Shown here one piece after another: positions 57,201-64,000 of a DNA stretch of 64,000 bases. Position numbers and translations under genes: made by a program. The stretch lies in NCBI GenBank assembly GCA_963575745.1, contig CAUYUJ010014340.1, forward strand, positions 231,501 to 295,500, given 5' to 3'. Under the pieces are notes generated by a model. That model saw only the letters and a list, made by a program, of their open reading frames with translations, was not told the DNA's origin and searched no databases. Source of the stretch: Prorocentrum cordatum (lineage: Eukaryota > Sar > Dinophyceae > Prorocentrales > Prorocentraceae). Each line of letters opens with the position of its first letter. Position 1 is the first letter of the stretch.

Positions 57201-58472
57201 GAGGTCCTCTCCACAGTCGTCGTTACCGTCTTCCACTTTCTTCGGGACTTTCTTCGGTTTGATGCCGGCCTCTTTGTCAGCTTTCTGCTTTTCTTTCTGT
57301 TTTATCCTGGCATCAGTGGGCAACGCAGTTTCCGCGGAGAGATCCGCTGCGGAGGAATCCGCTGTTAAGTCAGGAAATGGCGGAATTTCAGGAAGGTTGT
57401 TGGTGGGTCGCGTTTGGCAACGCTCAATCGAAGGGGGAGGAGATCGATCGTCGTCGACGATCGTCACACGCTTTGGGCGTGGCCTTCGCGACTCACCGTC
57501 GCCATGAAGAACTGGAGCCGGAGGCTCCCAGTATAGCCGAGTACTGATGTTTGTAACCCCATCAGGTAATGGAGCTACATAATTGTACCCAGTTGGCTGA
57601 TCCTGGATTCTGATATATTGAACGATCTTATTCGTGTCCAGGTCGGTCGTGACTCTACGAACAACATGGTCCCATTGAGGGCCCTTTTGTGGACATTGGA
57701 CGTAGTGTCTGACCTTTCTGTCAACGCGAGTACACACACTGAGGTGTACCGCCCTCCGCTCATTCCTGATCATGTTGGCTTTATCGAGTTGATCAAGGAA
57801 GCGTGCAATAATGATAGCCAAAGTTTTATACCGAAACTCGGCACGTTGCTGATCTTGGCCATACCAATCCAAATCATGCTCCTTGTGTGAGCCACAAGTA
57901 CATTTCCATAAGTTTATCGGTATATGAGGACAAGATGTAGCAACTTGTATATAAGAACCACTGGGATATTTACTGGATCGGTCAAACTTGATACCGAAAT
58001 GACAGAGTCTCATTCGTATAATGCTTAGCTTCAAATCTTCGATAACATCTTTGATCGGACCCTGTTTCCAGAAATACCCGGGTGGCCCCAGGATAACTAT
58101 CTGCATTCTCAGAGCACGCGCTTTGATCAGGAGATTTTGTATACGTTGATAGTGTGGTCCCGCCCTCTTTCCTGGAGTACGAACGTACCAATCAGAGGGT
58201 GTGGCCACCCACAACATATTGTAGTCTCCTGCCAACAAATTTCCCAAATACTGTGTTCCAGTTGAAGTCATTACCTCATTATGGGTAATCCGGTCGCATA
58301 TATATCCACGGGTTCGGAGTTCAGCGCAAGCTGTGCGAATATCTTCGATGACAAGACATTTTGAATGATATTTTTCCTCTCGGGCCTCAGCGCGGCCAAC
58401 GTATGTAGCGAGGAGGCCGGTATTCGGCTTCTCTTCGCAAGCGAGCGCCGCCGGCGCGCCCGCCTGCCCCCG
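54183..58472 (-). CDS. Pol part 1 of element C: methyltransferase-like modules, zinc knuckles, integrase
   Basis: In frame with the gag-protease gene across a single TGA; the 67 codons between TGA and the first ATG (58271) read as conserved protein (KYHSKCLVIEDIRTACAEL, GYICDRITHNEV), so translation probably enters by readthrough. Domain A (to about 57800): LAGDYNMLWVATPSDWYV, VILGPPGYFW, HFGIKFDRSS and YIQVATSC, a degenerate methyltransferase-like fold. Domain B: MLELCGGKGGIS (SAM-binding glycines, about 57030-56995), ILQPSCRTTG, EQPMGTWVDE, VTCQTIIDQC. Then two CCHC-like clusters (CPGC...H...C, CPSC...H...C, about 56255-56090), an Ala/Pro stretch made of four tandem mini-hairpins, integrase zinc region CDSCRECRAW, and acids at ECDLFF, YSDGEGAL and TTIEARNG (about 34 residues between the last two). 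C-terminal GWSGPYPVI block. Ends at 54183 after a one-base frame break. Confidence 0.85.
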   Translation of the reverse strand, partial: RGQAGAPAALACEEKPNTGLLATYVGRAEAREEKYHSKCLVIEDIRTACAELRTRGYICDRITHNEVMTSTGTQYLGNLLAGDYNMLWVATPSDWYVRTPGKRAGPHYQRIQNLLIKARALRMQIVILGPPGYFWKQGPIKDVIEDLKLSIIRMRLCHFGIKFDRSSKYPSGSYIQVATSCPHIPINLWKCTCGSHKEHDLDWYGQDQQRAEFRYKTLAIIIARFLDQLDKANMIRNERRAVHLSVCTRVDRKVRHYVQCPQKGPQWDHVVRRVTTDLDTNKIVQYIRIQDQPTGYNYVAPLPDGVTNISTRLYWEPPAPVLHGDGESRRPRPKRVTIVDDDRSPPPSIERCQTRPTNNLPEIPPFPDLTADSSAADLSAETALPTDARIKQKEKQKADKEAGIKPKKVPKKVEDGNDDCGEDLKGLDCSTYFNDVPLDDSDSDSESEDIFMMLPAGQPADSHADVFSMVQSLCYGRNNQVDMLELCGGKGGISILAFKRGLSSGGNLDKISMVDLGNSEVQRAVLHYLKTCFVKITILQPSCRTTGLPSYFNAQVNHDTWLKHHKEDLPHITFCGTVALLQDDLRRFFLREQPMGTWVDEIQPWKELAQRKVTCQTIIDQCTTGLKDSFGQYIRKPTQMMANKEELLAPFRGKRCPGNHVHANACNKELARAAQYTYRMQSLIVDAVQIAKDLFAYGRDPFANRERSYAFVTNSAGYDLDDPTIRRHPNGEIWRPPPGGLGCPGCVDNNYKQSPKHSRDPKMCRWYDVEPYYWDCPSCKKEYQKSNPHHTKISGQCRFAEKWKLPDNFGQPRPAGQAAPAAPAAEAAPAAEAAPAAKAAPAARARIRAPRPPRPGEGDPTAGASSHDITRAEGANGGNTGAGSSDDHRRLPQVAARRGRMEGGDPPPPPQPQAEPRPRPRLPDWTRFDVQLSLQNLRSFDPAVVQRELRKLHLRWFHAKEPKMRMILTKVGLGETRLSLIKGICDSCRECRAWDKPGNTVMPSVSLPGRFNEEVECDLFFYKQEHIVFHIIDRCIRWAAGTEIPDKTMHTVLDAYHTTWMQHGPAKILYSDGEGALNNDTAKAILKAKGTELRIRARGQHATTIEARNGILRHLIHVMGEELNRLNIPLNFTRLLHEALFASNAFTFYNEVSPYNALYGRQPAMLPDFPVLDHDQSAESSDHSREETIRRVSLEAITQATAVAKTNRALRTKTTATGEFHYKEGDLVDYHRPTTTKDDWGGWSGPYPVIRNEPDRGQVIVKVGSREVRVQYPDTRHTLYIEALMVREIGSDNTALRTVLAFIAGLPAGKPAMTFGYLPAKQGRLQMTAASRLSPKVHLALQYLIRNYFRIENVVAVRLAKSLTKLPAAPYADSCTLVHYDNDVTPGFHYYEADGTALNIYDITGSTHSRIIQCLKSRKPSAGFDRRPH

Positions 58473-58478
58473 TCAGCG
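58440..58478 (-). promoter_or_regulatory. Candidate UGA readthrough site between gag-protease and pol
   Basis: The stop is TGA at 58475-58473, immediately followed by CGG and then almost pure G/C sequence that contains nested palindromes (GGCGCGCC, GCCGGC) and a CGCCGC/GCGGCG pair flanking the stop. UGA-CGG or UGA-CUA plus a downstream stem-loop is an established leaky-stop context in RNA viruses. Upstream and downstream coding are in the same frame, the arrangement gammaretroviruses use for gag-pol. A plain nonsense mutation is the alternative. Confidence 0.55.
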
Positions 58479-61400
58479 GCGGTCGTGTGACCACGTTGCC
58501 GTCTGACTCGGGGGCATGCTGTTAGCGGATGGCTCCGCAGGAGTCGCTGGTGCGGCTACGCTCGCGATCTCCACGCGGGTTGGCCCCGCAGAGTCCGACG
58601 AACCTCCGCCCGTGTAGCTTGGTGGTGGTGGCGGTGACGCGGGTGGCCCCGCTTGGTCCTCAGGTGTCCATTTATTCACCGCCTCCTGGACTGCCCAGAA
58701 TATCTTAGACTTCAGGGCATCCTTCATATGTGGCCAGGTCCCTTCGGGACACTGTTGGCCCTCCCACCAGCTGTTCAGCGTCCTGTCCACGATCAAACGG
58801 GTCGTGTCTTCCAGGAGCTGCTTGTCGAGGTACGGCTCGACAATGTACGTATCGGTCGTGACGGTCATGGACTGTCCCGTCGCGGGTGGCCCCGCTGTTG
58901 CTTCGGCGGGTGGCCCCGCACTTGCTCCAGCGGGTGGCCCCGCACTGACGGGGTCCTCTTCGTTCTCCGTCTCGGTATAGCCATCTCGACTGCTGCGGAT
59001 TGTGAAGGTGTTCGTGACCGTCTGGCTTTTAGCCCCGTCATACAAACCGCAGGGAATCGCGAGATGTCCCGAGGGAGTTTTCTTCGCCTTCAGGACCTTG
59101 GCGCCCCTTCCCAGCTTCAGGGTGTAGTCACCGCTGGGGAAGATAACCTTCTGGTAGCCTGGCTTCAGCACGATGATCGTGTCACGTGCTTCCATGGCTC
59201 CTAGGCCCCAGATGGCCGGGAGATTGGCACCCGAGCCTTCTGCGATGTTGGAGGCATACTCCTCGATACGGGGGCTTGCCTCATTGGCATATTGTACCCC
59301 GATCTTGAAGTTGCCCATCTTCCGACATATCGCAGCGCCCTCACCAACACCATTGATGTAGAGGGTCTTGCTCAGGGTGCATATGGCAGGTCTATGATTG
59401 TACCTGGCCATAATCTCCTGGAAGGTTCGCGCCGTATTGGATCCAATGATGTTCACGTTGGACCCAATGTCTAGCATGAACGAGATGCAGGGCATACCGT
59501 CTTCGTCAGGGAAGAATGTCCCATTTCGCGCTGCCAGAGCCATTGTACCATGGTCATTGGTGTGGTACGTGATCTGCGAACCGAGTGTACCTTTCAACAG
59601 GCGCTGTTCAAGCACCCATTGGCTCATGGTTAGCTCGGTGCACCACATCTGCTCATATTGGCGGCGCTCCTCCACGGTAATTGGTTCCTGTTCAAGAACC
59701 CAATAATTCGCAGATAGTGTGGACATCCATTCACCTCCTGGCGGCAGCGTGTCCGTGTCGTCACGTGCATAGGTCAGCCCCTCTGTATCGATCATGAATG
59801 TGGTATGGAACTGGGCTGCCTCCGCGCTCTCAGCGCTTGCCCGGCTCCTAGCGCTGACCGGGCTTGCCACACGCGAGGTCCTGGTTGATCCAGTTGGCCT
59901 TCGAGTCCCGCCTCCGCTCCTGCCACTCCGCCTGATGTTGGCCTCCATTGCCCTCAGGAATCCTGGATTTGGAGGTCCATTTGCGGGTGGCCCCGCTTTG
60001 GCGGCGGGAGCCGCTTCAGCGGGTGGCCCCGCAGCTGGGGGCTCCTGCGCTCGAAGCGTAGGCAGGATTGGCATCTGGATGCCTTGCTCTGGCGCTGGCC
60101 AGGGGTGTGCCTGTGCAGCTGGGGCACGTGCGGATGGCTCCGCCGATTGCGCGGCTCGAGCTTCCAGTGCCTCCACTGCTTCACGTAGCCGACGCATTTC
60201 CCGGGCATCTGCCACGTACCTTTCCTGCTGGCGCGCTTGTTCCGATTCAGCGTCGCGCTGTCCAGCATACGGGAAGTGTGCTATAACTATGCCCGGCCCA
60301 CGACACACAGCGCAGGGGGCCTCGTTCGGCGCACCTGGTCGCTGATTGCGGACGTGCTGCTGTGCAACACGATCCCAGCATATATCGTGGAAGAAGTGCC
60401 CACACGCCAGTCTCCACACTATAGTGCCCATCTCGTAGTTGTCCATACAGATTGGGCACTGTGTGAAGTTGTAGTCTGAAATGACTGGAGCAGGCACGTC
60501 TGGGCGAGTCCGAGCTTGGCGCTCGAAAGTGGTTTCGCCCTCCCGATATGGCGTCGGTGGCGGCCGTCTATCTGGCCGTTCAGCGGGTGGCCCCGCGTCT
60601 GCGGGTGTCCCCGCTTGGGTCTCACGCTCAATCCTTCTCTGGATCGCGCGTTGTTGGCGCAGCCTGGTGTTGTCCCGAGCCTGCTGCCTAGATGCCAGTA
60701 TCGCTTGCTGCGTGTTGTGCACGTCGCGGATGTAGTCTGGCATGCTGCCCATAGCGGCTGGCACCGCGAGACCAGCTGGCTGAACTACGGTCTCGGGGTC
60801 CGTCGGCGTGGGCATGTAGGCGTAGTGCGGCATAGACTGCGCATCGACCGCTCGTGTAAACTGCAAACGAAACATCTCATTGGCAAGATTCCGAGTGTAT
60901 TCGTTCGCAGGTGGCCCCGCAATCATAGGAGTGTTATTCATCTGCGCGTAGTACTCCGGGTACATCGGCGCGTCCATGGCCTGTGCCTCTGCTGGTCCGT
61001 GATTGTCCCATCCATATATTGGGTGTGATGCTATTCCTGGAATAAACACCTGTCGATATGGATTCGTGGGATCAGCATTTGGAGCATCTTCAGAAGTCCA
61101 GCTCCAGAGAGGCCGAAAGTCGCCATGATTCGTAACATCTATGTTGCGGTTCCGCAACAGGCTGGGCACTCTATCAGCTTGTTGCTGCAGAAAGGTAGCC
61201 TGTGCTCTTAAGTTGGCTGCCCGACGTTCGTAGTCTGAACCTTGCTGTCCGTCAGCGGGTGGCCCCGCATGTGCGGGTGGCTCCGCAGGCGTTCGCTCGG
61301 CGGGTGTCCCCGCAGCCACTCCTCCTTCACTACCCCTCGGAGTGCCAAAGGGAGTGGTCGCCTGGAGTGCTGCTGCGAGCGCCGGATTCCCGCGAATCGC

Positions 61401-63443
61401 CTGGAGTCTTTGCCACAAGCTGTTCTCGCTCGTTTCAGACGGCGGAGTCCGAAACGGCGAGCCACCATCTGAGCCGCCCATAGGGACAAACCTCGCACCT
61501 CCAGCCTGCTGCGGAGGGCGTTGTGGTTGTGGTCCTAGGGCGCCTGGTGGCCCCGCAGGAGTGCGCAGGTTCCTCTGCTGTGCGTCTTGGATACCTGTAT
61601 GCACTGCCCACGGGTCAGCACGATATAGCTGATCGGTCAGTCCAGAGACGTCGGCTGGTGTCAAGTAGCTGTTGAGGGCCTGGACCCATGTCTGCTGATC
61701 CGGCCTCCAAGGAGATGCTACCGTTGCTACTGGTGTGACCACTTGTTGCCATGAACCGTCCGAGGTGTCTACCGCGGGTGTCCCCGCACCTGCGGGTGGC
61801 CCCGCTTCAGGCATGACCTCGTCTTCCTGGGCATTTATCATGAGGACCGTCTGTGTGTCGTACGGTCGTGGAGCAACATCTTGCTCGGTCATGATCAAGT
61901 TGAATGGGCGACCGTCCGTCTTAGACCAGCCCTTTAGGTACATGGCGTGATCTTCCATTACACCCAGAGTTCTGTCACATAATTTAAGTGGCAGGTAGTC
62001 ATCGGTGCGAATCCTGTCCGCGGGTTGGCCCCGCCTCCGCGACTTGTCATAAGCCAGCGGATTGCTCCAGGCTTCACCGACCCGATATTTCGCAATGCTC
62101 ACAATCTGGAGGATATGATCGGGCGGTATACGGCCGTCGTGGCCCCGTGTCATGACGATGTCATTTGCTGACCTCCATATGGAAAAGCCACTGGACAGCA
62201 TCTTGTTGATGCTGCAGAATATGAGCACCTCCGAGTCAGGACGGATGCCCGATTGAATCCTCGGGTCGCCCGGGAGGTAGGGGCAGCCGTGTACAAATTG
62301 GCGCCCCCCCTTCCTTTTAGGGTTGTCCTGTGCGAGGCATGAAAGGCCATTAGCAAGGATGTCCTTGACATACTCCCACTGTGTCCCGTGGATGAAATAT
62401 ACTGGGTCGTCTGGTTCTTTCATCCATGTTGTGATCGGCTTATAAAGCGACTCGGGACAGTGGATGCCTGGGCTGCTGTGGCCGTTCGTGGCTCTGATGA
62501 AGTACTGTGGCCTGCGTGCCGTTGGTCGAAACCTGGGAGGCAGCAGCATGCTGTCATCAACGCACTTCATCTGGAGCCTGCCCTTCTGCATGCCGTGATG
62601 GTCAATCATCTCACAGCAGTTTAGCAGCACCCAATACACGTATGACGTGTGGGGCCTGCCCTTGATCAGCACCTCGTGCATTTCACGATAGCCTTTCCAC
62701 TGATCATTTTCAGTCCAGTTTGTCAGCAAATCGTCAACAACAACCCAGCCATCGTATGGATCGAAAGTGCTAATCTTTTCGAAGTGTCGGCTGAATCCGT
62801 CCTTCCAATACGGACTATGGCGTAGGGCTGTAGAGAACCATGTTGACACCTTGGTCATTTGCCCATCGCGCGGCAGAGTCGGATCCATGCCGAACCTCTC
62901 CATGACCTTCATGAGCTCTGCCTTATGCTGTGCGACGCGCAATGGCGGCCTGTCTCGCAACATATTTCCCACGGCTTGTTGCTCACGTTCCCAGTCGTTG
63001 CGGCACTCGAAGTTACGACGATCAGGGCAATTAATGACCTCGTATCGGTCTGTATCGTCTCGAGTGACTCGTGGGTTTATGGTGCGCTTCGGGCCTTTGC
63101 CTTCAATGCCTTGCCAATATTCCATGGCTCCCAGAGGGATGTTCCTAAGAACAGACATTACTGGCTGCCAGCGCGCGGGTGGCCCCGCTAACGCAGCTGG
63201 CGACGCTCTAACGGGTGGCCCCGCTAATGCAGCTGGCGCCGCTTTAATGGGTGGCCCTGCAGAACCTGCGGCTGACGAGGCAGCTCCAGCGGATGACTCC
63301 GCGCCAGGGTGCGGGTGACCTTGGTCAGCCACTGCATCGTCGGCTTGTTTCTGTCGGTCGCCAAATTCTTTGAGGGCTCTGAAGCGTTCTTCTCTTGAAG
63401 AGTGCTTTCTGCGGGTGTCCCCGCTGCTGCAGCTGGCGCCGCT
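58473..63443 (-). CDS. Gag-protease polyprotein of element C with Tpt1/KptA-like and RING-H2 domains
   Basis: Open from a TAA at 63446-63444 to TGA at 58473. Numbered from the GTG at 63332 (1619 residues). Residues ~160-415 are a Tpt1/KptA RNA 2'-phosphotransferase-like domain: STALRHSP (R171), GWVVVDDLL, IRATNGHSSPGI (R280, H285), VYFIHGT, GRQFVH, LPGDPRIQSGIRP (R364), SIWRSANDIVMTRG (R387). The enzyme transfers a 2'-phosphate from tRNA splice junctions to NAD+. Residues 959-1010: RING-H2, C-x2-C-x14-C-x-H-x2-H-x2-C-x21-C-x2-C, typical of E3 ubiquitin ligases. A helical, Gln/Arg-rich part follows. Residues ~1280-1440: aspartic protease, MLDIGSNVNIIG (DIG in place of DTG), IWGLGAM, TPSGHLAIPCG. 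Linkers hold many AGPPA peptides encoded by mini-hairpins. Gag capsid similarity is not evident. The true start lies upstream in another frame. Confidence 0.85.
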   Translation of the reverse strand, partial: SGASCSSGDTRRKHSSREERFRALKEFGDRQKQADDAVADQGHPHPGAESSAGAASSAAGSAGPPIKAAPAALAGPPVRASPAALAGPPARWQPVMSVLRNIPLGAMEYWQGIEGKGPKRTINPRVTRDDTDRYEVINCPDRRNFECRNDWEREQQAVGNMLRDRPPLRVAQHKAELMKVMERFGMDPTLPRDGQMTKVSTWFSTALRHSPYWKDGFSRHFEKISTFDPYDGWVVVDDLLTNWTENDQWKGYREMHEVLIKGRPHTSYVYWVLLNCCEMIDHHGMQKGRLQMKCVDDSMLLPPRFRPTARRPQYFIRATNGHSSPGIHCPESLYKPITTWMKEPDDPVYFIHGTQWEYVKDILANGLSCLAQDNPKRKGGRQFVHGCPYLPGDPRIQSGIRPDSEVLIFCSINKMLSSGFSIWRSANDIVMTRGHDGRIPPDHILQIVSIAKYRVGEAWSNPLAYDKSRRRGQPADRIRTDDYLPLKLCDRTLGVMEDHAMYLKGWSKTDGRPFNLIMTEQDVAPRPYDTQTVLMINAQEDEVMPEAGPPAGAGTPAVDTSDGSWQQVVTPVATVASPWRPDQQTWVQALNSYLTPADVSGLTDQLYRADPWAVHTGIQDAQQRNLRTPAGPPGALGPQPQRPPQQAGGARFVPMGGSDGGSPFRTPPSETSENSLWQRLQAIRGNPALAAALQATTPFGTPRGSEGGVAAGTPAERTPAEPPAHAGPPADGQQGSDYERRAANLRAQATFLQQQADRVPSLLRNRNIDVTNHGDFRPLWSWTSEDAPNADPTNPYRQVFIPGIASHPIYGWDNHGPAEAQAMDAPMYPEYYAQMNNTPMIAGPPANEYTRNLANEMFRLQFTRAVDAQSMPHYAYMPTPTDPETVVQPAGLAVPAAMGSMPDYIRDVHNTQQAILASRQQARDNTRLRQQRAIQRRIERETQAGTPADAGPPAERPDRRPPPTPYREGETTFERQARTRPDVPAPVISDYNFTQCPICMDNYEMGTIVWRLACGHFFHDICWDRVAQQHVRNQRPGAPNEAPCAVCRGPGIVIAHFPYAGQRDAESEQARQQERYVADAREMRRLREAVEALEARAAQSAEPSARAPAAQAHPWPAPEQGIQMPILPTLRAQEPPAAGPPAEAAPAAKAGPPANGPPNPGFLRAMEANIRRSGRSGGGTRRPTGSTRTSRVASPVSARSRASAESAEAAQFHTTFMIDTEGLTYARDDTDTLPPGGEWMSTLSANYWVLEQEPITVEERRQYEQMWCTELTMSQWVLEQRLLKGTLGSQITYHTNDHGTMALAARNGTFFPDEDGMPCISFMLDIGSNVNIIGSNTARTFQEIMARYNHRPAICTLSKTLYINGVGEGAAICRKMGNFKIGVQYANEASPRIEEYASNIAEGSGANLPAIWGLGAMEARDTIIVLKPGYQKVIFPSGDYTLKLGRGAKVLKAKKTPSGHLAIPCGLYDGAKSQTVTNTFTIRSSRDGYTETENEEDPVSAGPPAGASAGPPAEATAGPPATGQSMTVTTDTYIVEPYLDKQLLEDTTRLIVDRTLNSWWEGQQCPEGTWPHMKDALKSKIFWAVQEAVNKWTPEDQAGPPASPPPPPSYTGGGSSDSAGPTRVEIASVAAPATPAEPSANSMPPSQTATWSHDRR

Positions 63444-64000
63444 TTAGCGGGTGGCCCCGCAGAGCCCTTGTCCTCCTTAGCTTTGGCGGCTGCTTCTGCC
63501 CGCACCGACCTCATCCCAGCTTCGGGCTTCGGCTGTGCTTTCATTCGTGCCGAACCTGGTCGTGGTGCAAGGCGCGGCTGATGCAGAGTTGGAGTCCAGT
63601 CACCTCGGAAGGCTGCCTTAGGCTGATTGCGAGCTTCGTCCTTGACATCGCCTTGGGCAGCCGGTGGCATCGGGGTCGATGGTCCAGCAAAAGCCTTCCT
63701 CCTCTCCGTCACGGACAGACCGGGAGGATCTTCGAGCTCAAGGTCGTCCGTCTTGGCGATCCCTCTGGCCTTCGCCCGCCCCTGTGTGCCTTCGGGGCTC
63801 CTGGACGGGTGCCTCTTCGCAGGAGTCGGTGAAGACGAGGAGTCGGCTTCAGGTCTTGGAGGTGGTCTGCTGCCCTTGCCTGGTTGTGGACCAGGAGGGT
63901 CCTTAGGAGGGCCTTCTGGCTGGCCATGATCATGGATGATCTGCCTCATATGGTCGATGTCGGCAGTGCCTTTTATGGCCAGCTTGTACTTGCCATTTTC
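63224..64000 (-). CDS. Gag part 1 of element C (partial, continues beyond the window)
   Basis: Open from the window edge (ENGKYKLAIKGTADIDHM...) to a stop at 63224. Proline-, lysine- and glycine-rich, basic; contains SAGPPAKAAPAA from mini-hairpins. The protein-like frame changes within the hairpin pair 63411-63460: downstream of it the third frame (RKHSSREERFRALKEFGDRQ) reads as natural protein and runs into the gag-protease gene, whereas this frame becomes unremarkable. A hairpin of 14 nt is not a multiple of three, so an inserted or lost copy could have caused the break; programmed frameshifting is another option. Confidence 0.6.
   Translation of the reverse strand, partial: ENGKYKLAIKGTADIDHMRQIIHDHGQPEGPPKDPPGPQPGKGSRPPPRPEADSSSSPTPAKRHPSRSPEGTQGRAKARGIAKTDDLELEDPPGLSVTERRKAFAGPSTPMPPAAQGDVKDEARNQPKAAFRGDWTPTLHQPRLAPRPGSARMKAQPKPEAGMRSVRAEAAAKAKEDKGSAGPPAKAAPAAAAGTPAESTLQEKNASEPSKNLATDRNKPTMQWLTKVTRTLARSHPLELPRQPQVLQGHPLKRRQLH

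Larger units (their letters stand above)
51860..63460. repeat. GC mini-hairpin family, about 34 copies in element C
   Basis: 14-nt palindromes (two copies of 15 nt) of form GCG-N-N + 4-nt loop + complement, flanking bases often extending the stem. Perfect or G-T-tolerant copies start at 51860, 51879, 51912, 53881, 54538, 55945, 55963, 55981, 55999, 57094, 57334, 57349, 58525, 58575, 58639, 58882, 58906, 58930, 59983, 60001, 60019, 60130, 60583, 60601, 61255, 61273, 61300, 61774, 61792, 62020, 63175, 63289, 63411 and 63447; one-mismatch copies near 52432, 60908, 61545, 63229 and 63429. The commonest form GCGGGTGGCCCCGC is translated AGPPA. Density is highest in the linkers between domains. Confidence 0.85.
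51482..64000 (-). mobile_element. Ty1/copia-type retrotransposon C with Tpt1, RING and methyltransferase-like modules
   Basis: Order on the minus strand: gag part 1 (64000-63445), Tpt1-like domain, linker, RING-H2, aspartic protease, TGA, methyltransferase-like modules, zinc knuckles, integrase, RT, RNase H, LTR. Over about 12 kb of coding sequence I find three one- or two-base frame breaks (about 63411-63445, 54225, 52817) and one in-frame TGA (58473-58475). The copy is therefore young or its breaks are sequencing errors. Around 36 GC mini-hairpins are scattered through it. Confidence 0.85.

Noticed and set aside
58271-58273. ATG at 58271 as the true start of the pol protein
   Set aside because: The 67 codons before it are open, in frame with the upstream gene and read as conserved protein, so readthrough fits better.
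63330-63332. GTG at 63332 as a translation start
   Set aside because: The frame is open upstream to 63443 and protein-like; the position is only a numbering reference.

Overview
The window reads as nuclear DNA of a dinoflagellate. The most direct evidence is a 21-nt perfect copy of the dinoflagellate spliced-leader (SL) sequence on the minus strand at 26930-26950. The GC-rich composition, abundant triplet microsatellites and minisatellites, sparse host genes, and Ty1/copia- and DIRS-type elements carrying methyltransferase-like modules all agree with this. No bacterial operon, rRNA, tRNA or CRISPR array was recognised. I cannot name the species.

Layout. 1-659: the 5' end of one Ty1/copia-type element (A), minus strand, running off the left edge. 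660-3490: minisatellites of the CCAAGAGGCC type, a (GAT)n tract and a MITE-like inverted repeat. 3494-4875: the one clearly recognisable host gene, a UAP56/DDX39-type DECD-box RNA helicase (minus), without its N-terminal exon. 5.2-11.9 kb: microsatellites, a copia RT/RNase H relic (6.6-7.9 kb) and composite repeats. 11900-18677: a delimited DIRS/PAT-like tyrosine-recombinase retroelement with split direct repeats, gag, RT-RNase H, recombinase and a methyltransferase-like gene, inserted in a TA tract. 19-26.9 kb: a decayed LTR retroelement (minus) with RING, protease, dUTPase and integrase relics; the SL relic lies just upstream of it. 27-39 kb: mostly repeats with few supportable genes. 39.4-46.9 kb: a decayed plus-strand copia element (B). 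47-51.4 kb: minisatellites, microsatellites, tandem repeats and one plausible host exon. 51482-64000: a large, nearly intact minus-strand copia-type element (C) that runs off the right edge.

Element C is the most interesting object. Its gag-protease reading frame contains a complete-looking Tpt1/KptA RNA 2'-phosphotransferase domain, a RING-H2 finger and an aspartic protease. It ends at a single TGA, followed in the same frame by methyltransferase-like modules, paired zinc knuckles and an integrase; RT and RNase H follow across one-nucleotide frame breaks. The TGA is followed by CGG and very GC-rich sequence, which resembles known stop-codon readthrough signals. The coding region is also peppered with about three dozen copies of a 14-15 nt palindrome (GCGGN-loop-NCCGC) whose stem bases vary in a compensatory way and which is translated in more than one frame. 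This looks like a miniature hairpin family living inside a retrotransposon's genes.
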